Assembly: GCA_013396655.1 (NCBI GenBank) | Contig: WBMV01003161.1 | Span: 550,274 to 614,273, forward strand | Length of the DNA: 64,000 nt | Direction of reading: 5' to 3' | DNA from: Campylorhamphus procurvoides | Taxonomy: Eukaryota; Chordata; Aves; Passeriformes; Dendrocolaptidae | Part shown: piece by piece, positions 1 through 12,002 of the stretch | Position numbering within the stretch: the stretch's first letter is position 1 | How the letters are laid out: every line of letters begins with the position of its first letter | The notes under the pieces: generated by a model | Databases searched by the model: none | What the model was told of the DNA's origin: nothing | What the model saw: only the letters and a program-made list of their open reading frames with translations | Made by a program: the position numbers and the translations under genes

Positions 1-828
1 ATTTGCACCCAAAGGTTTTAGGAGCAAGAGTCTAGATGGGCTTAGGGAGGCTTGTGCTCTTCTCTTGTGTGGTGGGATCTCACATGGTTTTCATCCTCTC
101 TAAATTCTACGCTGGTAATTGTTTCTGTCCCAGAGATGGGAAGGATCATTTTCACAGGATCAGATATTCAAAGTTATGCTCATATCAGTGTGTCTGTGAG
201 TATTTGCAGTTTATATTCCAGGCACAAATCCCTGGTGAATAGACGCAGGCCAGGGTCTGTACCCGGGCCAGTCATCCTTATTTAGATGACCCTTTTGACT
301 TCAGGGTGTTATTCCTGCATACCTAAGAACAGTTTTCCTGTGGGAGAGGTTAGAGGATTGAATAACAAAGCTTTCCATTTGCATACCCCGGTTAGAGGCT
401 AAACCAGTGCTTGTATCCAAGTGTGAGGAAGATTTTTTCCTACTGTTCTGCCAGTGTGAAGTGCAATGAAAAGATTTTAATCTTGAATATCTATTTAATT
501 CAAAGCAAATGTGTTTGGATACATTCTGACTAGGTTTTCACTTCAGAAAGCTAATTTTTCTTCTCCCCATTCCCCCTGCTCCCTAGCACAGAGGCTCATA
601 CCAGGAACCTCCTTTTGAATATCTGTAGGCAATTTCCTTATAGTACTTGGACCTCCAAGCTTCATTGGACTTCTACAACAACAGAAGCCTTATATCATTG
701 GTTTTTCACCCCGAAATGCTTAGTTTCTATTAACAACCTTACAAAAGGGCAGTGTATTACTACTTGGTGATCCCAATGATAAATGAAGCACATTATATGT
801 GAAGTAAAGGCTCTATTTATCCTTGCTC
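1..828. other. Unique non-coding sequence, left edge
   Basis: No repeat family, RNA gene or protein-coding exon is recognised here. The two short overlapping open frames near the left edge (36-285) resemble no known protein and are not flanked by convincing gene signals. The sequence is ordinary mixed-composition vertebrate intergenic or intronic DNA. Confidence 0.55.
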
Positions 829-861
829 TTTTTTTTTTTTTGAAGGCACAGCAGGTTTAAT
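829..861 (-). other. T-run with ATTAAA on the opposite strand (possible retrocopy tail)
   Basis: A run of 13 T (829-841) is followed by TTTAAT at 856-861. On the minus strand this is ATTAAA, a common variant polyadenylation signal, about 14 bases before an A-run. This is the arrangement at the 3' end of a polyadenylated transcript that was copied back into DNA. I did not recognise a parent gene in the minus-strand sequence upstream (862-1500), so a chance T-run is equally possible. Confidence 0.2.
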
Positions 862-3800
862 GTGAGTAGCTCTTGATGACCTTCATAACAAATTAAGACT
901 AAACCTCAGTGCATTCTCACAAAGGTGGACAGCATTGCAGACATTTTTAAATTGAAATAACAATAAGAGCAACAAGCTCTATTAGTAGTATTTGATAATG
1001 CAAAAAAAGTTAATGTTCACTGAAAGCCAAGTGCCAGCACTATTTGATTGTTTACCAACACAGTCATAAAGAAACAGAGTTATTAAAGGATCTGAAATCA
1101 CTCAGTAATTCAGCTCCTGACGTTGATGGATGGAACTTGGCTGTTCCTCTTTGCTAAAGCTGCTGACTGGATAAATGTTTTATTCATGAAGCCTAGGGCA
1201 GGAAGGGATGCCAAAGGTTTAAGAATATTTTAAGAAACTCTTTGAGATGTCAAGCAAGTTAGCAGGTGTTGTTAAGCAAAGGAGCTGAAGTACTACATTT
1301 AAACATAACTGAGCTCTCAACATATACAACAACAATACATCAAAAGCCAGGATGGGGTTCTTGTCTCAGGCAGTATATGGAATGATGAGTTGGGAATACA
1401 AGTCCTTTTATTTCCCGTACCTTCAGCCATCTCACAGCCTTGTCTCTTTGAGCATTGTTATACCCAAAGGGAATTTTCACACCATACACTGTAAACTTAG
1501 GCTTAGAAACAAATAAATATTTAGATACTGAACCCTACAAGGTCATGTATTTATATCAAAGCCAAAATAAATTACACAATGACAATGTTTTTGGAAATTG
1601 CAGCCAGGAATGAACAATTTGGATCAGAATAAGTGGATTCTGACTGACCGCTCTGTGGGAGAAGTTGTTCAAAATGCTAATTATTGAAAGAGGCTGTTAC
1701 CAACATACAGAATAATGAGGAATTTCCCTCTCTCCTCTTCACCCTGCATGTGCCTTTTCTTTGTCTGAGGGGGATGCCTGCCAACAGCAAGCCTACAGCT
1801 CCTCACCTATTTGGTGGGGCTTTTCAGCAGTGAAGGCTCAGCTTGTAATTTAAGTGATTCTTTCAAATATCTTGCTTTTGTTCTATGAGAATTCAGATTT
1901 GCATCATTTGTTCAATTTTTAAGATTTTATTTTAATGGGAAGTTATGTTTTGCATAAAGAATTTTAATGAAGTGATCCTTAGCCCCACAAACTCTGGCAT
2001 GGACAAGTGTTTGAATATTTAATAATCAATATTAATAACTTCTTTTGAGTTTCTGCAGTCTCATAAGAGCAGAACAGATGAGCTCTTGATGGAACTGAAC
2101 TGTCAGTCTGAACACTGTGACATTAGAAAATAGCTCCTTTTCCAAGTCTAGCTGCATGAAATGTCCCTTCTTGCCAAGGGAGCAGCAAAGTATAGTTTAA
2201 ATGTGCCTTATTATGACATCTCGAGTATAAAAATTGGGAAGGGTATTAAAATGAATAATTAAAACTGGGGACAGGTAGATAATGGCAAATAAAAAGCAGG
2301 TAAGTACTGTGCTCCCACTGCCCTTTTGATTTGCAGAGATTCAGTGCTAAAGACCAAAAGCATATTTCTCACAAGCCCCAGTTAAAACTCAAATCCAATA
2401 GACTGACAGTGAAAAATACTGTCAAAAAACACCCTGTCAAGTTGCATCAAAATAAGTTACTGTATTACCTCTCTTTATCTGTCAAAGGCATTGATTATTT
2501 TCAAAAGAGGAGCCCTCTGACAGTTGTTGAAACTGAAGAATCCCATGTTGAAAGGTTTTGGTTGACACATGTCACTATTTCTTAAACAGATAAATTAAAT
2601 ATGTTATTTTTGACTCTCTTTGTAGGAGCAAGTGTGTTTATGTAGTATTTTATGAAAGATAAATAATGCAGAAGGAAAGGAACATCCATTAGAACTGCAT
2701 TTTCTTGACTATTTGTATCAGAGGGTTTTTTGTTGTATCTTTAAAAAATGTCCTTTACATAAAATCATGTGTTCCTTTGGTGGCTGTGATACATTGCAGG
2801 GATTTGCTAAGATACCCTGAAGTAATTCAGATAATCAGTGAACCATATTGGTGCTATTCTTGATTGCAGCTGTCAGTTTACTGTTGACTACACTAAACTT
2901 CTGTTTTCTACCAGCCACACATCCATAGCAGTGATACAGACATTAATGTCCTGCCAAATGCCCATTTGTATTGCAGATGGACAAACCAAGAAGGGCAAAA
3001 TAAGGACTGAATCCTGGACTTGTTGCCAGTTTTTGGAGTGAAACTGGGGCCAAGCCTCTTCCCAAACTCTTTCCATGATAGTTTTCAAGCAGTGGATTTA
3101 GACAACCCTGATTTCTAGGTGTTGGCTTTGCAGTCCTGCAGGGCATCTTAGGCAGAGAGGAAAGTGTGTGTTTTTCAGTTCAGCTCTGTAATGTTTGGAA
3201 GTAGGGGCCTCTTTCCACTTGAAACCTTAGAAAAGGGACAGTGTTTCCAGTTCCTTGGGAGGAGGCTGTCGAGTGGCAGAGTCATTGTGACTTGCTAACC
3301 CTATTAAGGTGAGAACTGGCTCAAGCAGCAGCAGTCAGAGACAGGTTAATACCCTTGTAGACAGTCTTTATTATTCATTAGCACATATTGTGCTTCCTCA
3401 TAAATATAATTCAGGCTACACTTGTATCACATTAAGAGAACACTAAATCTTTCTGTAATTTGAAAGAAATACTGCTCCCAGCTGTTGTTGCAGAAGTGAA
3501 CTAAACAAAATCCGAAGAGGTGCTAAAGGAACAACTATAAAACTCCAACTGCGTTTGGCACACATCTCCTTTGGTGCTGTTTATCACAGAAGTGGTTGTG
3601 AGCAAACTTCTACGTTTGTGAACGTGATGACTCTGTGATCCTGGCATCTCACACCTTGGGAATTACTCTGCCAAAATGAAACAAGCATCTAAATCCCTCA
3701 GGTGTTTGAGCACTTGGCTGCTTTGGGGGGAGTTGGGTACCTCGGTGACTGATGAATTGGACAATCAAGATCCTGGGGCAGGTTGTCATGAGGGACCCAA

Positions 3801-5389
3801 CAGTCCAGTAATTTGTCTGCTGGTGAAAATGAGGTGCACAGGGGCTGAGAGCCTATACTTCAAAGACATCAGGGAGCCTAATTCTGTCTCAGTGTATCAG
3901 AAGTGGGGCCCTAATCTCCTGTGATGACCTGGCCGGTGCAGCATGGCTCTGTCCACACTGAATCAACCTGAATCAATTCCAGCATTTAAATGGCTTCTCT
4001 GTTGCAAGCTTTTCCTGAGGCTGTAAGCTCTTGTCATTTTGGTTTGCAGTTGTACAGCATTTAGTGGGGTAGAGTCCTTACCCATGCGGCTGCTCAGGAA
4101 CTGTCAAGATGAATTAATATTAATGGTGACAATAATAAAAATAAACATGTGTAAATAGGGATAGCGACAGGCTCAGAGTTCTGACAGACCTGGAAAGCTT
4201 TGATCTTGCATTGGTAAAGATCAGGATGTGCCACCTCCCCAGATGACAAGCTTGGATGGAGGAAAGGAAAAAGAGCTATAAACATTGCCTGTAAATTATG
4301 GCTCCATCATCCTCCTTGGACTCCCTTCCCCATTAGCTCTGGTGATTTACTAAGAGAGTGTTTCTGAGTACCAGCAAAAAAACCCCTCAGAAATTAACCC
4401 CAGCAAACTTACAGTCTCATACCTAACCCCAGAACTGTGCAGTGTTGGTTGTCCAAGTGGTAATGGCTCAGTGTGAAGCAGAGGGGAATTGTGCCATTGA
4501 AAGGGGAGTGAGCTGCCGAGGGCTGACAGCAGTTAAAAGATACAAACAGGCACGGGGTTCTGACAGCACGTCACATTTGGAAGATAGAGAGGCAGAGAGA
4601 GGAGGAAGAAAAACAAATGGGGTTGCTCTGTACATATGGCCAAAAGGGAATTGCAGCATAAACCAGAAATTACAGTGTTTGGATGGGGAGGAAAGCACCA
4701 GGCATTGGGGTCTGGCCCTGGCCAAAAGCTCCCTGGATAAAGGGAAAGTGCTGCAGGAGGTTTGGAGGAGTGTCTGTCCAGCAGCAGGCCAGCAGGTGCT
4801 GCCCATCGCTGGGGGGAATGAATGGAGGACAGGGAAGGAGCATGATTTAGGGGGAAGTGGCAAACTGTGATTTTTGTCTAACTGCAGCTTTGGTTTCTGA
4901 GCAAATCAGATTTATGCTTCTTTCAGACAATTTTGCTAATAAGCCGATGACTCAGAGCCTGCAGCAGATGGGATTCTTAAGCTGAGGTGGAAACTATTGC
5001 TTTTGTCCTAAAAAGAAAGGAGCTATTTTTCTTTTCTAGAAAACTGATCTCTGGAAAACGTAATGATTTTTCCTTCCCTGCGGAAACACAGCTTTTTTGC
5101 ATAGTACCCAGCTATGCTTCTGGACTCTTACCTAATATGCAGAAATTCTCATTAGAAATAAGTAACTTGTGACAACTTAGTATGTCATATGCTGGGGAAA
5201 ATATTCTTTTTAAATCAACTCCTGTAATTAATAATATCCCAGAAGTCATTGCCAACAACTACAGTACTAAATGGTGATTTGTAGTGAGCTCTTCAGCTAT
5301 CTGTGTGGCAAAATGCCTCCTGTCCATAGCTGTTGCCAAGAACTTGGAAGTATTTCTCCAGTAGGAACATAGCTGTCCATTTATCTCCA
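862..5389. other. Unique non-coding sequence
   Basis: No gene or repeat is recognised. An AT-rich stretch at about 1860-2050 contains several ATTA/TAAT cores and could be a conserved element, but this is only an impression. Open frames such as 4442-4870 (plus, 142 codons) and 4468-4863 (minus, 131 codons) overlap in opposite directions and look like chance. The left boundary of the downstream CR1 element is uncertain, because 5260-5389 could include a diverged extension of it. Confidence 0.55.
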
Positions 5390-6381
5390 TGTCTCTGGTC
5401 AATGGCTTGATACCCAAGTGGAGATCAGTGACCAGTGGCATTCCTTGGGGGTTGGTATCCAGACCATTGCTGTTTAATGTTCTTGTTGGCCACGTGGACA
5501 GAGGGATGGAATGCACCCTCAGCAGGTTAGCCAACAACACCAAGCTGTGTGGTGTGGTCAACACGCTGGAGGGAAGGGATGTCATCCACAGAGACTTGGA
5601 CAACTGTGAGGCAGGCCTGTGAAAACCTCATGAAGTTCAACAAGGCCAAGTGCAAGGTCCTCCACCTGGGTCAGGCCAATTTCAAGCACAGGCATAGTCT
5701 GGGTGGAGAATGGGTTGACAACAACCATGAGGAGAAGGACTTGGGCGTGTTGGTTGATGAGAAGTTCAACATGAGCTGGCAATGTGCCCTTGCAGCCCAG
5801 AGAGCCAACCATGTCCTGGGATGCATCCACAGCAGCGTGGCCAGCATGTTGAAGGAGGTGATTTCCCCCCTCTACTCCACTCTTGTGAGACCCCCACCTG
5901 CAGTGCTGCATCCAGCTCTGGGGTCCTCAGCACAAGAAACACGTGGACCTGTTGGAGTGAGTCTGGAGGAGGCCACAGATGTGATCAGAGGGCTGGAGCA
6001 TCTCTCCTATGAAGGCTGAGAGAGCTGGGGTTGTTCAGCTTGGAGAAGAGAAGGTTTTGGAGAGATCTTGTAGCCCCTTCCAGTACTGAAAGGGGCTACA
6101 AAAGGGCTGGAAATGGACTTTTTACAAAGATGTGTAGTGGTAGGGTAAGAAGGAATGGATTTAAACTGGAAAAGATAAGATTTGAATTAGGTACTAGGAA
6201 GAAATTCTTCTGTGTAAGGAAGGTGAGGCCCTGGCACAGGTTGCCCAGAGAAGCTGTGGATGCTCTATCCCTGGAAGTTTAAAGACCAGGTTGGACAGGT
6301 CTTCCTGCTCGTGGCAGGGGGTTTGGAACTAGATGACTTTTAAAGTCCCTTACAACCCAAATAATTCTATGAGTCTATGAA
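5390..6381 (+). mobile_element. CR1 LINE, 5'-truncated, decayed reverse transcriptase end plus 3' UTR
   Basis: This is a non-LTR retrotransposon of the chicken-repeat-1 family. Such elements copy themselves by target-primed reverse transcription and are usually 5'-truncated. The first part, in the frame starting at 5389, reads as late reverse transcriptase (LVNGLIPKW, RSVTSGIPWG, ECTLSRLANNTKL). The Asp-Asp of the usual FADDTKL catalytic box has become Asn-Asn (codons at 5533-5538). A frameshift near 5620 moves the frame to one containing NLMKFNKAKCKVLHLG and EKDLGVLVDEKFNMSWQC, both typical of CR1. The 3' part has the usual CR1 features: a hairpin (arms 6069-6079 and 6090-6100), the LPREAV-type segment near 6240-6260, and the end GGAACTAGATGACTTTTAAAG. 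It finishes in an ATTCTATG/GTCTATGA octamer-like tail at about 6366-6380. The copy has no intact ORF and is inactive. The 5' edge is approximate. Confidence 0.93.
6069..6100 (+). repeat. 11-bp inverted repeat (hairpin) inside the CR1 3' region
   Basis: The arms TGTAGCCCCTT (6069-6079) and AAGGGGCTACA (6090-6100) are perfect reverse complements separated by 10 bases. The same segment in related CR1 copies also pairs, so this is a family feature and not a new site. Confidence 0.75.
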
Positions 6382-7380
6382 TAAATCCTTGGAAAAGGAC
6401 ATATATCTAGATGTGAGACTGTTGAAGATTCCCTTCACCTCTTTTCTTCCCCCTGTAGATGGTCAGAAACTTGATTCCCTCTAAAGTAATTCAATACTTT
6501 TTTTTTTCTGTGAGAAAAGCATCCACTCTATAGGAAGTTTCTGAAGGATGGCAGTGAGCATGAATATATCATTATAAAAGGACATTCTGAATTCAAAAAC
6601 CTTATGTGGTCTGAATTTCACTGAGAGGGCTATTTCTCTTCACAGGCTATAGAAGTGTGTGGTACATAGGGTGATGAAGCCTTTGCTGACATTGTTTTGT
6701 TTAAAATCCCTTTGAAGGCTGTCATGTTCACCTTTCTTGAAAATTGTGTTACAGCAGCTGGAGGAGGTGGGTTTGTTTGGCTTGGTGATGTGCATGTGAA
6801 TGCACCCTGGGAAGCAACAGGGGCCACTTCGCTCCTTCCCTCTTGTAGACTTGTGATGCAGGTGCAGAAAGTTGAGATTTGAAAATGCTTTAAAAATAAA
6901 TTAGGCTTTTATTTATGTTATGATACATGCATTCTTCAAAAATCATATCTCTGTAGAGAGCTTCAGTAATTACATATACAGACATTTGCATGGTAGGCAC
7001 CCCTTGAGCTTGTACTCAGTGTTTTATGATAATCTGAAAAAGACAGTAAGTAGCAAATTGCTGAAATTTGAAGCTCCAGAATGTAATCAAATCCAAACAC
7101 GATTAAGAATTACTCTTGAATTTGCCAAAGCTATCTTAATCAAAATACTGATAGTAAAATGCAATGTGAGTAAAAGGAAGTTACTATTAATTAGAGGGAG
7201 CAGCTGATTGTAAAAAGTATCTCAAAGAGCTCAATGGAAAACATCTGCTGAGGTCTGAGCGGTGATCAGGAAAGCATAAATATGAAATGGCATGACATTA
7301 ATTTGCTGAATAGAGGACAACACTGAAAATATGACAGTGTTGTTCTAGGGATGGTGATGTGACCTCACCTTGAGAGGCAT
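6382..7380. other. Unique non-coding sequence between two LINE remnants
   Basis: No gene is recognised. A short open frame at 6920-7207 is AT-rich and matches no family I know. Part of this stretch may belong to the older LINE remnant that follows, but I see no clear resemblance before about 7381. Confidence 0.5.
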
Positions 7381-7760
7381 GTTTGGTTTGGTTACCCTAA
7401 TTAAAAAATGATAGAGCAGGAAATAGAAGAGGTTCAATGAAGGGCAACAAACCTAATCAGAAGCATAGAAAATACTTTAGTGGGAAGATTTGCATGCAGC
7501 AGAGACTGCAAAGGTTAGGTCTGTTTATTTTAGGGAGAACAATACATGGGATGTGCCACTGAGAGACAGGCTGTGATGGATATAAATAAAACACCAATGC
7601 CATGACTTTTTCCTCTCTTGGATGAGAAAGAAAGGCATAACATTAAATTTGAAGTCAATGCATTCAATAGCTTTAATATGAAGCACTTTTAACCTAAGTT
7701 TTAATTAGCCTATGGGACTCATTGCCACAAGATTGGCTATTGAGACTGACAGATTGGCAC
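7381..7760 (+). mobile_element. Ancient CR1/L3-type LINE 3' remnant
   Basis: Several blocks, in order, resemble the 3' region of old amniote CR1/L3-like LINEs. These are the GAAGAGGTTCAATGAAGGGC-type segment near 7427, followed by a diverged AGGGAGAA block near 7531. The third is the TTTTAATTAGCCTATGGGAC and CTCATTGCCACAAGAT pair at 7700-7733, equivalent to the family's 'aacctgtggaactcattgccacaagat' stretch. The copy is far more diverged than the CR1 at 5390, and no reading frame survives. The exact subfamily cannot be named by eye. Confidence 0.6.
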
Positions 7761-8754
7761 TGTTTGTATGATTAGCAATATCATCTGCAGTTAGGTGGGA
7801 TGGAATTTCTTGTTTTGTACTTCTGGCCATACACTAAACCCATCTTGTCCCTCAGGCATACTGGTATATAGTTCTCCATTGTGGGATTTTACAGGGCCTT
7901 TTGAAGCAGCTGGCACAGGTTGGTCTCTAGGCCATTGCTTGACTTCAGCACTTTGAATTCTGTGTTAGTGACAAGGGCTGGGCAATAATTCCTGGATAAA
8001 TAAGTGCAGAAGTTTTGATTGTTGTGGTTTTCCCCTACCCTGCCTTTATGGACTTCCCCGTGGGTTGACTGTGAGTACATCAGCTTGGAGGAGAGGTTTT
8101 GATTTCCCGTGGAGGGTGTCCATTTGCCCATTTTGGACCAGTTTGTTTTACTTTCTTTGTCCTCTTAATAGCTTGCATCCCTTACAGTCTTTAATTATTT
8201 CAAATTTTGGACTTTTTCACTCCAAACCAGCTGCCATCAATAAACTGGTCCAGTAATTATTTCTCTGGCTTCCAAAAATGGCTCTCATGAAGTCAGCAGC
8301 AGTAGGAACAGGTGGACTGCAGAATGCCTGTTTGATTTGGTAAACAGCATTAAAAATTTGGCACTTTGACTTAGTCCCTGTAACAGACTAGTTCTACAGC
8401 TTTCGTTAATAACATGCTGCGTGTTTTCCAATGTCACAGCATACGTTATTTGCCATTGCAAGACATTCATTGCTTTTTCTTTTTTTCTTTTCAAAATGTA
8501 GAAAGTTAAAAACAGGTATGAAATACCCACAGGGTGGAAATCCTTCCAAAAGGTACAGTGGTGTCTGGTTGGGGAGAGCCCTTTGGGAAAAGGGGAGGAT
8601 ACAGATGGACGGGCAAAGTCAGAGCAGGCTGAGCATGGGGTACAGCGCCGGCACAGATGCTCTGCTCTGTGCAGTTCCTACTCCATGCCCAAAAACTGTG
8701 CTCTGAGGCACTTTATACTTGTAGGGCAGTTTAGCCTAATGTAGAGCTGGTAAC
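7761..8754. other. Unique non-coding sequence
   Basis: No gene or repeat is recognised. A T-rich tract occurs near 8470-8495. Short open frames on both strands (for example 8431-8706) overlap and have no recognisable product. Confidence 0.5.
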
Positions 8755-8900
8755 CTGGCGTGCAGGCGTCCTGCGGTCTGTTCTTGGCTCTGCTCAGACC
8801 TCTTGGGTGAGCTTAGGGAAGTCACTGCAGCAACCTCAGTTCTCTGCAAAATGGGGATTGTGAACCTCCAGTCCCACTTACGGGCTCTGTGAGCTGCTGG
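8755..8900 (+). mobile_element. MIR-family (CORE-SINE) copy
   Basis: This shows the order of blocks expected in a mammalian-wide interspersed repeat, an old tRNA-derived SINE family shared by amniotes. It has a TTCTTGGCTCTGCTCAGAC segment (8780-8799), then CTTAGGGAAGTCACT (8811-8825), then CTCAGTTCTCTGCAAAATGG (8835-8854). These correspond to the family's 'tggctctgccac', 'cttgggcaagtcactt' and 'ctcagtttcc..tctgtaaaatgggga' blocks. The copy is diverged and its ends are approximate. Confidence 0.75.
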
Positions 8901-11900
8901 GAAACAGCATTCCTAAATGGGGGGTGAGATGCTACTGCCCCTCTTGAGGACAGGGCTGGGCATGGGGCCAGCTCGGGGTGCAGCCTCAGCACTGTGATCT
9001 GCTGGCTTTCCTGCCCCTCATGGCATCATAACACAGCTTCAGTGCCGAATAACACGTCTGGGTTTCTCTGTTCATCTGTTCTTGTAGTCTTGGGTCTTAT
9101 CCCATGTTCCCCTTAACAGTGGCTGACATTTGGAAGTGCTGTTTTCCACTGAGGCTCTCTGTAACTCGGTCCTGCAGGAGGGGCTTTGTGAGCCAGACAA
9201 AGGCTCAGATGAGGCCATGGCTGATGGAACAGTCCTGCCCCTTACACCTCTCCCAGAATAAACAGTGCTAAAAAAGATCTGGGGGACTTCAGTTCACTTG
9301 CTGTCCTCTCCACATTGCCTGGAGACCAAACTTCATCCCTTTTGGAGAGGAGACAGCAGCTACTCCTCCTGAGAGCACTGTGCAAAATCCATTCTCTGCT
9401 GAGGTCACAAAGGAGCAAGTAAATAGATCCTTCTCTTGTTCCTCCCCCTCCAGAAGTGGCTGGAAAGTGGTGACATTGGATTTCTTCCTCCTGCCACTGC
9501 TTAGCATAAGGACCGGTATGTGAGGACCCTGTGCCATGAAGGATAAAGAAGGAGAGACAAACTGATGGGGGATTGATGGGGTTCCTCCTGCCCCACAACT
9601 GAGACATTTGCTTCTTCATATTAATAGCGATTCCTAGCACAGCAGTCTGGTGATTCTTCATCTTCAGGGCAAACTGGGTGACAAAAGTGGGCTGATACCA
9701 AATTTATATGCAACCTGGTGGATTTTAAACAGAAGAGAGCAGTGTCCATGCATGCACTGACATCTAAGAAGCCTGTTGTTCTGCTCCCTGTGCTAGCAGT
9801 GCAGCTGTTAAAGCTCTGGAACATTTTTGGACAAAGAGTACAATGTTCCTGTGAGACTTTAAAAATGAATTAATAGAACATTGACTTAACTTACTGGCTT
9901 TTTGCAATGCCTTTGTTTCCAGGCAGTAAAAGTCTGCTTGCCAGTTGTCCAGCCAGAAGCCAGTATCAATAAAAACCTGCCCCAGGCAGTTTGTGGAGGG
10001 CCTTAGTTAATTAAGATATGCATTATCATCTCTGGTTTGGGCTGCTCGTGAGAGAATGTAAAAAGCACAACTAGACAACTGTCTTTTTCCTCCTGTTTGG
10101 AGACTCATTCTTGATCCCACTGTGATTGCCAGTAGCAGACAAGGAACCGAGCCAGAAGAGTGAAAATTAATAGTGGCAGGATCTGAAATCTCCATCCGTG
10201 AGCTTAAAAACATGCCTGCTTTAGGTTGGGACTTTATTTGCAGGGGGGAGCAGCTCCTTCCCTAGTCTGAGTGCTGGAAAATTTAAAAATAGCATGTAAA
10301 GAGCCCTGCTGCCATTCTGCACAAGGCTTCAGACAGCACATGGACTTCTTCGTGATCGAAAGGGATGTGTCCTCTTGTCTGTGTAACTGTCTATTCAGGC
10401 ATATGCATTTTGCAAAGTGGATGTGTTCTTAATAGTCAAGGGTAAAATGATATCCTAAGCAGTTTCTCCTCGAATGTTAGAAGTGCTTAATTCTTGACAT
10501 ACAGTTTTAGTGAACAAGAAAGCAGCAATTCTTTGTCCTCAGAGTCTCCATCTCCCCGCTTTGTCACCTTCTTTCTTGCACAGGAGCTCTGCTTGCCTCC
10601 CTCTGGCTGATTTGCACCAGAGCATGAGCCATCCTTGTCCTTCCCACGGGGACTTTCCCTGCCTGCATACCTTTCCTCTGCCTGCTCAAAAGCACAGAGT
10701 GCCTAGGAAAGCCCCGAGGTGCAAGTTCTAATTCTTCATAAATGTTGCAAAAGTAACTGGGGACCGCCCGGCCTGGGAACACAGCAAGCTCCAGGCTTCA
10801 GCTCCTCAAGTGTACTCTTTGACCATGAATGTACTAGGAGAAGCCTCTTCTTGGGTATGGGCGTGTGGTTGCAGTAGGGTGCCCACTACATCTTTTCTAG
10901 GCCACCAAAAACTTGTCTGGTATCTTCAGCCTGCTGTGGTTGAGTTGCATTTGACCTAAAAGGAAGGAGGTGGGGAAGGGCTCTGGAGACAACTTCCAGA
11001 GCCAGCTATTCCCCAGGGAGGAAGGAAAGCTCCTAAGCCTTAGATAAAATGCTCATCACTTAGACAAATGTGCAGAGATCCTCAAATCCTCCCTAGAAAT
11101 AGGGGATTGCAATATTAAATATAATTATGAAATGTCTATAGAGCTGCAGCTACAGATGGAGCTTTACGACTGGTTTGAAGTAATACTGCACCAGCATCAA
11201 TTATCCCCAGCAACAGCAAAAAGATATTTTTAGGGTGATATTTTCATTTTACAGCAGCATTTGGTCACTTGCAGCCACCAGCCAGGTGCCATCTCCCCAT
11301 TGGCACCCCAAGCATCTCTCAGCAAAGCACGGTCTATCCTCTTGCCTCTATAATCAACAGCTCAGATGAACATTTTACCCTGTCTTGGCACCTCTGCTGT
11401 CAAAATTGCTGTGAATGAGGGAGCCTGCCTCTCTGCTCCTGCAGCTGTGAATATTAGCTACAGAGTAGCACTAAATCTTGTTTAAGCTACAGTAATTCCA
11501 CCCAGTGATGAATGTCACTACCTGAATAATTTGGGTAATTTCCTGCAGCTCTAGTGTACTAGCAGAGAAATGAATGTTAATTTACTGCTAATTTAGTATA
11601 CTAACCCTTAATTAGCAATGAGCAAGCTTTGAAATATTGGATACTGAAAGCTCGTCAAACTTTTACCATAAACCCCCCCAAAACCCAAACCCTGAAAAAC
11701 CCCCACAATTCCTTCCAGCTGAACTCTTCACTCTGTTTGAGATTATTAGCAAAATGCTATGGGAGTGCCGTTCATTACCTCTCACTAGGATGTATGTAGC
11801 TGGGAACACCCCCATTTTCCACTCTTGCTGCAGAAATCCATTAAGAAGATTCTTGCTCTTATGCAATGTATTCAGCTGTTGTGAGGAATTGCAATCTGCA

Positions 11901-11932
11901 GATACGCTGTAGCTTTAGTGACAGGCAGGATT
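8901..11932. other. Unique non-coding sequence with an AT-rich island
   Basis: No gene is recognised. Overlapping open frames at 9242-9661 and 9289-9537 (minus) have no family resemblance. The part at about 11440-11640 is AT-rich and dense in TAATT/ATTAG cores (for example near 11576-11620), which is the composition of many conserved non-coding elements. Whether it is conserved cannot be judged here. Confidence 0.5.
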
Positions 11933-12002
11933 AATCATAGAATCATTTAGGTCGGAAAAGACCTTTAAGATCATTGAGTCCAACCATAAGCCTAACACTA
12001 AT
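11933..12002 (-). mobile_element. CR1 LINE 3'-end fragment
   Basis: Read on the plus strand, this begins with AATCATAGAATCAT, the reverse complement of the CR1 octamer tail. It continues with GGTCGGAAAAGACCTTTAAG and ATCATTGAGTCCAACC, the highly characteristic reverse complement of the CR1 3' UTR end. Only about 70 bases are recognisable, so this is a severely 5'-truncated minus-strand insertion. Confidence 0.92.

Noticed and set aside
2960..3045. Possible reverse-orientation MIR (GCAGATGGACAAACCAAGAAG and following)
   Set aside because: The resemblance is limited to low-information purine-rich blocks in roughly the right order.
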